DNA of 30,101 nt from Dunaliella salina (GCA_002284615.2 MU069813.1:36444-66544), one strand, 5' to 3'. Counted from the stretch's first letter, positions 17,688 through 28,433 are shown. Notes: a model not told the origin generated them from the letters alone. Numbers and translations are program-made.

Positions 17688-18045
17688 CAAAAAAAGAATA
17701 AGAAAAGTCTATGCAAGCCAAAGGCCGCGTGCATTAAGGGAAGAACCCTTAACAAAAGTTTGAGGCCTCACCAGGGGGCCCTCTACCTAAACTAGACAAA
17801 ACTGGCTTAGGAGAAAGCAGGAGACAAAACTAATGGGGATCCGGAGGATTGCTTGCCCTTGCCATGCCCCTGAGCGCTCGGACTCTCCTGTCATCCTCAG
17901 CCGCCTCCGTGCGCCCAGCAAACCCACTCCCAGATGCCCCCTGAAAGCAAAGTGCATGTCTAGTGTTAATGATGGTGGATAATCTTTGGATGGCATGGTC
18001 CCTAAGCTGGGATGTTAGCAATTTATCTTTGGAGGTTAGGTCGGA
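17688..18045 (-). mobile_element. 3' fragment of the PHD/RNase H element
   Basis: Read on the minus strand this encodes LLTSQLRDHAIQRLSTIINT R.. and ends ..RALRGMARASNPPDPH stop at about 17830, matching the C-terminus of the large element at 22427 (LASQLRDHAIQRLSNIINTR..NPPDPH). The non-coding 3' region (AAGTTT..GAGGCCTCACCAGG.., CTAAACTAGACAA) also matches 22300-22430, and the element ends in a TTTTC-type tail (AGAAAAG on the + strand at about 17700). It is truncated at its 5' side. Confidence 0.85.
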
Positions 18046-18120
18046 AAAGAAAAGCACAGGCTGTAGGCCACATGCAACGGGTCCCATTTCTCCAAGGTTA
18101 AATCTCATGCTGGCAAGCAT

Positions 18121-19466
18121 CAGACCATTCAGAATAATGATACATACTTAACCTTCCCATGCGCAAACCTTGAAGGCAATCCTTTTCATGACACCACCTG
18201 GCTTGCCTTTGAGGAAACTTCCTACACTCATGCAAATGCGTGTAGACGTCTGAACCCACCTGTCGTAAAGCTTAAACACTTCTCCAACCTCCATGATGCT
18301 TTACGGAAACACATGCACTCAAAACACAGACTTGGAAAGGCCAACACCAACACAGTACTACGGTACTACTCTTTCTACTAAAGTTTACTCCCCAACATCC
18401 ACAAAAATATTAGCAATGCCTTCTGGACCACATCAATACTCTCTTTCAAAATGAGGCAGAACATTTTCAAATACCGAACAGGTACCCTATTCAATCAAAA
18501 ACACACTGTGCGCTTCAAAATTTCCACCAGCCCACAATGCCCCCTCTGTGGGGAACTTGACAGTGCCCTTCACATCTTATCAGGATGCAAAAATTCTACC
18601 ATGTCTAGTATGGTAACTGAGCGACACAATATTGCCAGCAGAATCCTGCTAAAAGCCATCAGCAAAGGCACTCTTGGGGCAGGTATTGCTTCTATGGACA
18701 CCGGCAGTGCAGACCGTCTTGCCTTGCAAAAACTGCAAATCCCAGACACGCTACCAATAGGACCCTTCCCAAATATATTTTCCCACGCCGCTTCCCTGAT
18801 AAGGATAGGCTCACTTCCAGCCGGCCTGATGCTCTATTAGTTGTTCCTCTGAAAAGGGTGCCAAGGTCGAATCCTCGTTATGAATTGAGAAGTAAAGGGG
18901 GGCGCGGGGGGAACAGGGAGGATTCAGTGCCAGCCACAGGCATTCCACCCACACTCAAGGCTCGTGACCCTAGTCGGCTCCACCCAGATCAGCGACACAT
19001 CCACCTTGTAGAAGTCAAATAATGTGAGGACACCTGGCCTTACAGCCAGCTTGAGGCCTCCAAGCAGCAGCACCGCGGCCTTCTGCTCAAGTCACCCTCC
19101 ATACTATCCTGCTAGGTGTGGGAGGAGTTGTCTACACCCCGCACACATTGGAGCCTCTTTAGGAGCTTGGTCTTGACACTTTCAAGGCCACCAAGCTTGT
19201 CCGGAAGCTTCATGCTCATTCTGTCCTGTATGCTTACAAACTTGCAAGCACCAGACGTGCTCTTGAGGAAACCTTTTTCAACTCACAACAAGGCCAGGCA
19301 CGGGATACTGCTAGTAACCCACCTGATCCTCACTGACTTCTTTCTTCCGCTTTCTCTTGGTGAAAAGGGTACACAGTGCCTTGGCCCTAGGTATCCCCTT
19401 ATCCTGAATTGATGTGGGGAATGTTTTCACTGCCTGCGTAGTTTTTCTTTTCTTTTCTTCTTTTCA
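18121..19466 (+). mobile_element. Diverged 3' part of a related element (zinc knuckle, endonuclease), degraded
   Basis: The plus-strand translation gives NPFHDTTWLAFEETS.., KHMHSKHRLGKANT.., MRQNIFKYRTGTLFNQKH.., CPLCGELDSALHILSGC (a CxxC..HxxxxC zinc knuckle), then after frame breaks HPDQRHIHLVEVK (the endonuclease motif), LLGVGGVVYTPHTLEPL and finally NPPDPH stop at 19336. It lines up with the C-terminal third of the large minus-strand copy, but clearly more diverged. The 3' end is TGCGTAGTTTTTCTTTTCTT, the same tail as the other copies. Several in-frame stops and shifts (e.g. VEVK then stop) mark it as dead. Confidence 0.82.
18451..18840 (+). pseudogene. Open remnant with CPLC zinc knuckle
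   Basis: The longest open stretch of the diverged copy, about 129 codons. CPLCGELDSALHILSGC is the zinc knuckle. The text around it (KYRTGTLFNQKH before; LLKAISKGTLGAGIASMDTG after) corresponds to KYRTNTVYTQGH and EALSKGRYGTSLISMDGC of the large copy. The frame is lost at about 18837, where the endonuclease domain should begin (RPDAL). Confidence 0.7.
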
Positions 19467-19675
19467 ACGGGTGACAGCTCTCTAGCAAGCAAAGATTAGG
19501 TTACAACGGGATTTGGCCTTCAGCCAGGTAGTTCCGCTGCTCGGCCTGCTCATTGTTCCAACCACAGAAAAATGTCCATGGGATCACCATGAGGTCACCA
19601 TGAGGTCACCTACGGTAAAATGACAAGTCCCATGAGTTTGCTTCTGCGAGGAATGAAATACATCCTCATCCTCAT
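19467..19675. other. Spacer between element copies
   Basis: About 210 bases between the tail of one copy and the truncated start of the next. GGATCACCATGAGGTCACCA recurs in part (CACCATGAGGTCACC twice near 19588). No gene is seen. Confidence 0.4.
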
Positions 19676-22280
19676 CTGGACAAGCCAAATGAGCACTGGG
19701 ACTGCCCTGCATGCACCTCTCTGTCAGACCCCCGGAAAGGTTCAACTCCTCTGAAGATTGTGAAATGATCTATGTGGAATGGCATCCAAAATGGAAAACT
19801 GCTGATATGTTACAAATGCATCCAGAATTAGATGCTTATGTGCAAGCCTTTGACTTGGAGGAAAGACCAGAACAAACAGAAGGCCCCTTAGATGAGATAG
19901 ACCTAAACAATCTTGTTAACCAAGCCTTCGAAGGCAACCCTCAGAGCCTATCTGACTCTACATGGCTCTCAGACTACTAGCTGCGCCATTTGCAAGAATG
20001 TTACCTTTGACTTCCAACCTACCACCCCCCTGACAGATATCATGCCGATATCTGTGCCATGATGGCAATGTGATGTTATCCTTAGAAGTGTTAATCTCAT
20101 GAAGGAACCTCTTCACCCTGACACATCTGATGAGATCGCCATGCCAGCACAAATGTCGGAGGTAACCACCAGTGAATGCGCCTGCATTACATACATCGCT
20201 AATAGCAAGTGCGTTGGCATGCTCACTGGAGACATGCTCGTGACCCTGCTCAAAGCCTTTGAAGCAGCCGACAGAAAAGGGCGGTCCTCCATGCCACCAA
20301 CCACCTGTCCAGGATTGAGCAACTGAAATTATGGGACTGCTCTCTCGTCAAAAGGCTCGACAAAAGAATCCCTTCAGCAAAGACCGAAAAGATCCACACA
20401 TCCAACACGCTATTGACAGCCTGCGCATAAAAAAAGAAAAAACTCCGGGGCACATACTGCAATAACAGAATCATATTACACACTGTACTATTTTGAATCC
20501 CTATATCCCTATGATCCCCCCTACAAACTTGGCCAGACCAAAATCAAACGCTACAGAACTGCAAAAAAACCTTCACTATCACACTGTAAAGACCCCAACG
20601 AAAATTAACAGCACAAAATGCCATGCATTTTAGCAATTCAAGAAATGGNGNGGGGGGGGGGGGGGGGGGGCGGCTACTGATTCGAATACTTGCAGGAAAA
20701 GGAGGATTGCAGCTGGACGGATGGCTGCAACCTGCTGGAGACAGGTTAGCTTGGGTGCTCCATAGCTTGCTTTCGTTGGTGGGGCTTGCTGTTTGTTCCA
20801 GCGCTGACTGTTGGGTCTTTCCTTAATGCTGGCTGTTTCCAGCAAAGAATTTTGCTTTTACTTTTTTCTAACACTCTGATCACACCTCCCCACATCCCAT
20901 TAGCCCTGCATAAATGGTGCATGGTCTCAACAGACAGGGTTTCCAACCCCCTTGAATTTGGCGAGACCTACAACACTTTTTTCAGCACAAACTGTCGAGA
21001 CCAGGTCTTTGGAGCACACAAAGACGCCCTATCTGTGCGCTACACTGGCTTCTCCTTCTGCCATCCCCCACATGATGATAAATCAATGTTTAACTCCTGC
21101 GCCAGGCAGTGCACTCCTCCCTCCAAACTACAGATCCAGTTGCCATCTTCATGCTCCTGCCCCACTGGAGAGGCTTCAGCTGTGACACTAACATGACCAT
21201 AGCTCATGAGCTGGCTAAACCAATACCCGCACCTTGCAAAAGTGTTTGCCGAATTCCCTGCCAGAAGCATCCAATTCCAGGCACGACAACATTGGTTTGA
21301 TACCATACCCAATCCCACCTTGCCTACTTATCCTATGCAACTCATTATTGTCTGGAATCCAAATGCCAGAGAAGCACTAGATTACGCGAACAAACAAAAG
21401 TTTGGTTTAGTTTACAAGGTTTTTGCCTTCAGCCAGAAAGTTAGCTTTCTCTAGTAAACCAAGCAATCGCAGGCAAATTAGCTCAACTAGTGCAAACACA
21501 GGCCGGGGAGAAAGACACAAGATATATTGCCAACATGCAACATAAAAATTTGGCAATGTCTGCAGGGATAAGCAAAACTGCAAGCAGCAAAGGGGTAGTG
21601 CTAGCAAAGATTTGTTTGAACTCCTCCAACAAGATGTTCCAGCTAACTGGCTACCACTGGATCCTGCAAACCCAACGCCATTGCGTACCCACCAACACCT
21701 TGCATCAAACACTTGGAAACAGAAATCCCAATCGCTTCCCCCTGACATTCATAACTCATCACACAAGTGCCTGTAGGCAAGGACAGCCTTCATCCCTGAC
21801 AACTACCAAAAAGAAACTTTCACACCTAGAATCAAGGACTGGAGAGAAATATCCTACACCGACGGCAGTGTGGGTAAACTTACAGACAATGGCTCCCCAC
21901 CACTTTCTGGCTCAGGTGTTTACAAACCGGGAAGGGACACAAATCCACCCTCACAACACTTGCGACTGCACGTACAACTCAATGGCCATGGGCCCACCAA
22001 TACCATCAAGAGAGCAGAACCTGTGGGTATCATCGTGGCAATCCAACACGAGGAAACTAAAATTGCCACTGATAGTGCATTCCGCCTCTCCCAGATTTAT
22101 ACACGAACCCTGAATCCCATGTGCATGAGGAATCACCTACATGCAGAGCTCATTCATGCAATATCAAACATATCAGAACACTCCCCTCACCCTATCCATT
22201 TATACAAAGCCAAAGCCCAATCTGGCATTATAGGAGACGAGGGGGCTGATGCTTGCACTCACACCGCAGCCCTCTCAGAC
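19676..22280 (+). mobile_element. Degraded copy of the PHD/RNase H element, middle part
   Basis: The plus-strand text starts within the PHD finger (NEHWDCPACTSLSD at about 19690), then shows SEDCEMIYVEWHPKWKTADM, NLVNQAFEGNPQSLSDST.., PLHPDTSDEIAMPAQM.., HKWCMVSTDRVSNPLEFGET, SRDQVFGAHKDALSV.., FSFCHPPHDD.., MSWLNQYPHLAKVFAEFPAR, YTDGSV.., then RAEPVGIIVAIQ, ATDSAF, HAELIHAI and GDEGADACTHTAALSD. All these have close counterparts in the 26425-22427 copy. Multiple frameshifts break it. It stops at ALSD exactly where the tail of the minus-strand copy begins. Confidence 0.87.
20375..20848. mobile_element. 456-bp insertion with 9-bp target duplication
   Basis: Inside the degraded copy, the codons for the FSK region are interrupted. 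CAGCAAAGA occurs at 20375-20383 and again at 20840-20848, and the host reading resumes after the second copy. The insert (20384-20839) has no clear terminal inverted repeat and contains a poly-G run at 20649-20670 starting NGNG. The type is unknown; an 8-9 bp duplication fits hAT or Mutator-like DNA transposons. Confidence 0.6.
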
Positions 22281-22334
22281 AAAGAAAAGAAAAGAAAAGA
22301 AAAGTCTACGCAGCCAACAGGCCGCGTGCATTAA
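21870..22334 (+). pseudogene. RNase H domain remnant, + copy
   Basis: This open stretch carries most RNase H catalytic positions: E in RAEPVGII, D in ATDSAF, and D in GDEGADA. The first D (YTDGS at about 21857) is in a neighbouring frame just upstream. The frame then runs into the reversed tail of the adjacent minus-strand copy. Confidence 0.72.
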
Positions 22335-25300
22335 GGGAAGAACCCCTAACAAAAGTTAGAGGCCTCACCAGGAGTCCCTCCGCCTAAACTAGACAAGACT
22401 AGCTAAGGAGAGAGCAAGAAGCAGAACTAATGGGGATCCGGGGGATTGGCTGCCATGCCCCTGAGCGCTCGNANCCTCCTTCTACCANCCTCAGCTGCCG
22501 CCGCGCGCCCAGCAAGCCCCCTCCCAGATGCCCCCNGAAAACAAAGTGCNTGTCTAGTGTTAATGATGTTGGATAATCTTTGGATGGCATGGTCCCTGAG
22601 TTGAGAAGCTAGTGATTCAGCTCTTTGTTTGGTCAAGCCCAGATTTATGAGAGGTGTGATTGTAAAATTGTTATAAACTGTGCCACCAACACCAATTAAG
22701 GTGATATGCAAAGTCACTTTGTTATTCTTGTTTGAGTTTCTTAAGCTGCGTGTTTTAAGTCTGCTTATGATGTGGGAATGTCGAGTGTGTGCACGTTCTA
22801 AGGTGCTGACAGGATTAGTGTCGGAGCAGAATTTGAGTTCTACAAGGTGAATGTCTCTATCTTGTGGTGGAATCTTGGTAGGGTCGAGGTGGGCTTTTCT
22901 ACCCGGGATGTGCCGCACAAATAGAGCATCAGGGCGGCTTGTGTGTCGTACAGGAGGGGCAGCGCCGTGAGGGAAAACCCAGTCTGGAATAGCTCGAGAG
23001 ATGTTTCCAGGGACTTGAATGCCTTGATCTAGAAGTGTATCATGGTTGCAACCATCCATGCTAATGAGGGATGTGCCATAGCGGCCTTTGCTGAGGGCTT
23101 CTATACAGAGACTCAGGGCCGCGTGGTGTCTATTGGTGTGCATCNCACTCATTGTTGGGTTGGTACACCTAAGCAGAACATGATAAATGTTATCTGTATT
23201 TTCACAAAGTGGGCACCTATCAGAACTTGAAAAGTTAAATTCAGAGGCATGGCCCTGTGTATACACTGTATTCGTTCGATATTTCATGAGATTTATTTGA
23301 TGTTTAAGGGTAATCTTAGGATTCTTCCAGAAGGAGTTGCTAATTTCCTTGTTTGCAAGCTGAGAGATTGGGTGGTGGCCTACATTGTTTGTGTTGGTGG
23401 ATGGTGTGGCTTCGTTAAGCTTCTGCCATCTCTGGTAGTGGTAGCCTGAGGTGTCAGCACAACCAAGTCTGTGTTTCTTGTGCATGTGTGTTTTAAGTTT
23501 GTCGCTCATGTTGGTGAGATAGTGCATCGGGAAAGTGTGGGTGCGGCATCTGCCATCATTTTGTGTGGAAGTTGTCTTCAATGAAAGCCAATAGAAGTTG
23601 TGAAAGGGGTCCCTGGCATCCGGAAGCGTGGTGTCTACTGTGTCAGAGAGGGCTGCGGTGCGAGCGCAAGCGTCAGCCCCCTCATTTCCTATGACGCCAG
23701 AGTGGGCTTTGACTTTATAAAAATGGATAGGGTGAGGGGAGTGCTCTATTATGGTTGATATGGCGTGTATGAGCTCTGCATGTATGTGATACCTCATGCG
23801 CATGGGATGAAGGGTTTGATTAGACATCTGAAAGAGGCAGGATGCACTATCAGTGGCAATTTTGGTTTGGAGCGCAACCAGGATACCTACGAGTTCTGCT
23901 CTTGTGATAGTATTGGTAGGCTAATGGCCATTGGGTTTTATGTGTAGTTGTAAGTGTTGAGAGGGTTGGGTAGTGTCTCTTCCTGGTTTGTAAACACCCG
24001 AGCCTGATAGCGGTGGGGAATCATCATCTTTGTGTTCGATCACACTGCCGTCAGTGTAGGTCATTTCCCTCCAATCCTTGATTTTGGGTGTGAAAGTCTT
24101 TTTGTATTTGGTTGGGGTGAATGCTGCCCTTTCTAGAAGGTACTTGTGTGAGCAGCTATGCGTTTCAGGNGGAAGTGATTGAAATTTCTGCTTCCAAGTG
24201 TTTGATGCAAGGTGTTGGTGTGTACGCGGTTGTGTAGTTGGATTTGGAGTATNAAGGGGTAGCCAACTAGCTTGTGCTGCAACTTGTTCTACATCTTGTT
24301 GGAGAGACTGGAGCCAGTCTTTGTTTGCGCTGTCTAGCATAACTCTGGCATTGTGGTTCCANACTACAATGAGCTGCATAGGATAGGATGGTGGGGTAGG
24401 ATTGGGTATGGTATCAAACCAGTGTTGTGGTGCTTGAAATTGGATTTTTCTTGCAGGAAATTTGGCAAGTACTTTTGCAACGTCTGGATATTGTCTGAGC
24501 CAGCTCATATACGCGTTGCAGCTGAAGCCTCTCCAGTGAGGGAGGAGCATGTAGGTGGCAACTGGATCTGTGCTTTGGAGGGAGTAATGCACTGCATGGC
24601 GCAAGAGTTTGAACATTACTTCATCATCATGGGGTGGGTGGCAAAAGGAGAAGCCGGTGAAGCGCACTGAGAGAGCGTCTGTGTGAGCTCCAAAGACTTG
24701 GTCTCGGCTATTTGTACTGAAATAGGTGTTGTAGGTATTTTCAAAATCAAGGGGGCTGGAATACCTCTCTACTGAGACCATGCACCATTTTTGCAGGGCT
24801 GATCGAATGCAGGAAGAAGTAATAAGCATGTTTGAATTGAAAATCTTTTTGCTTAGAGCAAAAAGGTTTTGTTGTTGAGCCTTTTGGCGAGAGAGCAAAC
24901 CCATAATTTCAGTTGCAGAATCCTGGACAGGGGGCTGGATGGTGTCATGGATGCCTGCCTTTTTGGCAGCCTCATAGGCTTCAAGCAGGGTCCTGAGCCT
25001 GTCTATCGTGAGCATGCCCATGCATTTGCCATTGGCATTGTAGATACAGGCGCATTCAGAGGTGGTTACCTCTGGCATTTGTGCTGGCATGGCGACCTCA
25101 TCAGTTGTATCCGAGTGAAGAGTTTCCTTCATGAGGTCAACACTTCTTACGATGATTTCGCATTGCCATGTGGGCATGATATCTGTCTGGGGGTTGGTAG
25201 GTTGAAAGTCAAAGGTGACATTCTCGCGAATGGCGCAGCCGGTTGTTGAGATCCATGAAGAGTCAGAAAGGCTGTGGGGGTTGCCTTCGAAGCCTTGGTT

Positions 25301-26425
25301 GACAAGATTGTCCAGGTCCATTTCAATGTTCAAAGGGTCTTCCGTAAGCTCTGGGTGTTCCTCAGAGTCACAGGTTTGCACATGAGCATCCAGGTCTGGA
25401 TGCATGCGTAACATTTCTTCATCTTCCCATTTGGGATGCCACNCTACATAGATCATTTCACAATCTTCAGAGAAGTTGATCCTTTCTGCTTTTTGAGAGT
25501 CTGACAGGGAGGCGCAGGCAGGGCAATCCCAATGCTCATTTTGATTGAACAATTCCCGGTCAATTTGGGAGCAAGCCTTGACATGTATAAGGCAGCCCCA
25601 ATGGTACGTGCGGTGGCAGGTATCACAAGTAGGCATGTCATCATAAGTTTCTGAAATTGCTGTGTGTTCTTTGCTCACAGGGCTCCAGCAGAGCTGGCAG
25701 CANGGGTCTGCTTTAGTTCTTCTCGGTACATGCTTTGTAGAGGCAGGATGCAGCCTATCATGTTTGAAAATGGGCAAGGCCCATTTCTCAATGGTGACAG
25801 GGTGCCATTGTACTTTGTAATGTATTTGCTCCTTTTCTTGAGAGGTTCTCTTATATTTTCGGAGGTGTTGCCAGCCCAGGATATCAAGGATAACATGGTC
25901 ATAGCGGAATATGGTGTTGCTAGCTTCAACTTTGCTTAATGTATTAGCCTTATTCTGTTTATAGTTCCAGAGCCATTGGGGGATTTCGGTTCTTGGAATG
26001 TTTGGAGGTGAGGGACAGGGGGGTATTATGGGTTGGTGGTTAGAGTCAAAAAATGTTGTCGGAGCTCGGCTCCCTTTGGGCTTTCTGCCTCCAGTTTGTG
26101 GGGTCTGAGTGGAGTCTCTGTTTTGTGCTTGTGCTTGCGGCTGCCCTACATGCGGATGGTTTCTTTTGCGAGTGCGTCTGCCTTGGTATGAGTGTATGGC
26201 TACGTTTGGTTGACTGTTTGGTGATGGGTTCTCCTGCCTGGTAGGGGAAGCATTTCCCACTTCCATACCCTCAGCATCAGGGAGGGGGTTGCTATAAATT
26301 CTGGGGTCTGAAGGTGTGACAGGTCTCAGACACCATAGACATTGCATTTCCAGATGCCAGGGACCCTTTCCACAACTTTTATTGGCTTTCATTGAAGACC
26401 TCTTCCTCACGAGATGACATAACAT
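22281..26425 (-). mobile_element. Near-complete RT-less PHD/RNase H/endonuclease element
   Basis: The element's 3' end is the tail at 22281-22304: AAAGA units on the + strand, that is TTTTC units on the element strand. Upstream of it comes a 120-base 3' UTR, then one long frame from 26425 to 22427. The 5' limit is unclear; the ORF's first ATG is at 26425 and the frame is open to about 26506. A tandem 62-bp duplication (GACCTCTTCCTCAC..GAGACTCTTCTGAG) at about 26396-26495 lies at the 5' edge. It carries LINE-type modules (RNase H, zinc knuckle, PD-(D/E)xK) and a microsatellite-like 3' tail but no recognisable reverse transcriptase, so it may be mobilised in trans. Confidence 0.75.
22427..26425 (-). 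CDS. Element protein: PHD, MTase-like, RNase H, zinc knuckle, PD-(D/E)xK
   Basis: 1,333 codons from ATG at 26425, in one frame, with one internal TAG (23921-23923, codon about 835) and several N-containing codons. Residues about 40-150 are basic and Pro-rich. About 240-304 form a zinc-binding segment and PHD finger (CCQLC, CDTCHRTYHWGC, WDCPAC). A WHP motif flanks it on both sides (YKVQWHP, MIYVxWHPKW). About 545-690: SRDQVFGAHTDALSV, FCHPPHDD, YMLLPHWRG, resembling amino-methyltransferases of the Dam/PCIF1 kind. About 788-915: RNase H with D (YTDGS), E (RAEL), D (ATDS) and D (GNEGAD). About 1070-1086: CPLCENTDNIYHVLLRC. About 1162-1200: RPDAL..VELK, the LINE-type restriction-like endonuclease core. 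The end is NPPDPH. Likely nuclear; function inferred from domains only. Confidence 0.78.
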
Positions 26426-26495
26426 TGAGACTCTTCTGAGCCAGGGACAGACCTCTTCCTCACAACATGACGTAACGTTGAGGCTCTTCTGAGAC
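26396..26495. repeat. 62-bp tandem duplication at element junction
   Basis: Two copies of a unit reading ACCTCTTCCTCACGAGATGA then CATAACATTGAGACTCTTCT GAG (second copy: ..CACAACATGACGTAACGTTG AGGCTCTTCTGAG). It lies between the minus-strand element and the plus-strand reverse transcriptase and may be 5' sequence of either one. Confidence 0.75.
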
Positions 26496-26496
26496 A

Positions 26497-27727
26497 AAGA
26501 ACACAAAATAATGGGATGCCTGAGCCGGATGCAGTTGCTGTGCCTTCTGAGCAGGCGATGCTAGGGCTGGTGGCTGCGCAGATTGGGCGTGCTTCTCCTG
26601 GGTTTGACTGTGTCGCTGCACCTTTTATCAAATATGCTACTGTGGTGTTCCCGTGAGTCATTGGCTAGGGCACTGAGCGGGTGAATGTGTTGGTGCCATG
26701 TATTGTCCGGCTTTTCAGACTGTTGTATGACAAAGCTCGCATTCCCAAATGTCACATGCTAATGTAATGCGTGCATGCTAACGTGATTTATCCTCTTGTC
26801 ACGGACTGGTGCGTGGCCTCAAAAAAGATTACAGACACACAGTTTGGTTTCTACCTTGGAAGGAACACTCTCCAGCCCATCTACGTTTTAGGGCACCTAC
26901 AGCAGGCTACACGCACAATCAAGCCTGGGCAATCTAGCCGGCTGCACACTGCATTCATTGACTTCAGGCAAGCATATGACACTATCCCTGGGCAGGCACT
27001 CTGGCAGCACCTGCAGCACACACGCATGCCCACTCCTTTCTTGTCCACGATTAAAAATACGTATGATGCTGATGAGTATATTTCAATGGATGGAGAGAGG
27101 ACTGCTCGGGTGAGTCCTGACACAGGTGTGAAGCAGGGCTGCCCTTTGTCCCCTCGGCTTTTCTCTCTGTATGTTAATGACATTGATGAAATTGTGGAAA
27201 GAGTGCAAGGTGCTATCACGGGTACAGCTGGATTCCATGTAACGCACATGTTGTATGCTGATGACCTAACTCTGATGGCCAATGATCCTAATACTTTGCA
27301 GGCCATGCTTACCCGCTCGCATGTGTATGCACAGAGGAAGCACCTACTCATCAACACTGCTAAGTCTGAGGTTGTTCATTTCGATCCCTCAGGGTCAGAT
27401 CTGCCTGCATTTCGTGTTGGGAGGATGCCACTGGCACGCAAGGAGTCTTTTAAGTACCTCGGCATGATGTTTCACAAGCGCATGAGCATGACTGAGTCCT
27501 CTGAGCATGCTGCTGGCCCCTTCATGGCGTCTGCTTTTCGGGTTCATCAATTTGTTTGTGAGGATTTTCTGGCAAATAGGCCATATGTATCTCTGTGGCT
27601 TGGGAAGACGTATGTGGTTCCCGTTGAAATGTATGCAGGCCAACTGTGGGGCACTGAGTACATTAAAGCAGGCAAGGAGTTCGCAAGTGATCTGCAAGTG
27701 AAGCAAGTGAAAATGCTCCTCGCATAA
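26497..27727 (+). pseudogene. LINE (non-LTR) reverse transcriptase, degraded
   Basis: One frame from about 26516 to TAA 27725-27727, broken by TGA 26654, TAG 26666 and TAA 26765. Upstream text: MLGLVAAQIGRASPGFDCVA, APFIKYA, LLYDKARIPKC. The rest of the conserved fingers (the NYR..AV.. block) is missing, then NVIYPLVTDWCVASKK resumes. Palm motifs are present: FIDFRQAYDT (A), GVKQGCPLSPRLFSLYVNDI (B), HMLYADDLTLMA (C, catalytic YADD), TAKSEVVHF (D), FKYLGMMF (E). No endonuclease or RNase H is seen on this copy. 318 codons after the last early stop are intact. The type is L1-like, as found in many algae. Beyond 27727 the text (about to 28430) is too decayed to translate. Confidence 0.88.
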
Positions 27728-28433
27728 ATTGAGGAAAAGAGGTCAACCAGGGCCAAGGCACCAGTGTATCCCCTACCCCAAGCAAAACAGTAGAAACAAG
27801 TTGATGGGGATCAGCAAGATCACTAGCAGAAGCCCGTGCCTGATCCTGGTGATCAGAAAGAAGTCTATCCAATGGCGCGTCTCGTGCTGGCAAGTTTATA
27901 AGGGTACTGAACAGAACAAGCAAGCTTGCCCTCACAGCAGTGTCTCAAGCAGGAAAATTTTGATCATGCTTTAGCAAAGGTTGCCCAGCAAAGTCTGCAT
28001 CAAACACCTCACACAAAAAAAGCGAACGATCAAAGCTGGCCAGAGGCTGTCTGGCGAGAGGCTGTGTGCATTAATTAGGAAAGGTCGCCAAAAAAAGGGT
28101 CGCTGGGAAATTGTCAAGAAGACATGACTTGCTCTGGTATCACCCAGATAAAGAAGTAGCTCATGCCTTTGCCACAGATACCTCCTGGTGATCATTCACG
28201 CCTTTCCATACCTGAGGGCAAGCTGCGGCACATGAAACAAAGTGCTGCCTCTCTCACAGCTCACATACTCCTCCTGCGCCCCACAGCTTCGCACAAGGGG
28301 CCCAGTCACGGGGTCATAGGGGTCTGTGGCCCACAGCTCACATGCTCATCCTGCATTCCACAGCTCACATGCTCATCATGCACCTTGCAACCGCTCAACC
28401 TTGAAACCAGGGACCTTGCAGCATGATACATTC
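27728..28433. other. Probable decayed LINE 3' region, no gene
   Basis: Short open frames only. Some plus-strand text may be remnants of the region downstream of the RT, but I cannot align it with confidence. CACAGCTCACATGCTCATC is duplicated at about 28333 and 28359. Confidence 0.4.

Noticed and set aside
18121..22280. Circularly permuted single element (3' part followed by 5' part)
   Set aside because: The 3' part at 18121-19466 is clearly more diverged from the large copy than the part at 19676-22280, and a 210-base spacer separates them, so they are different copies.
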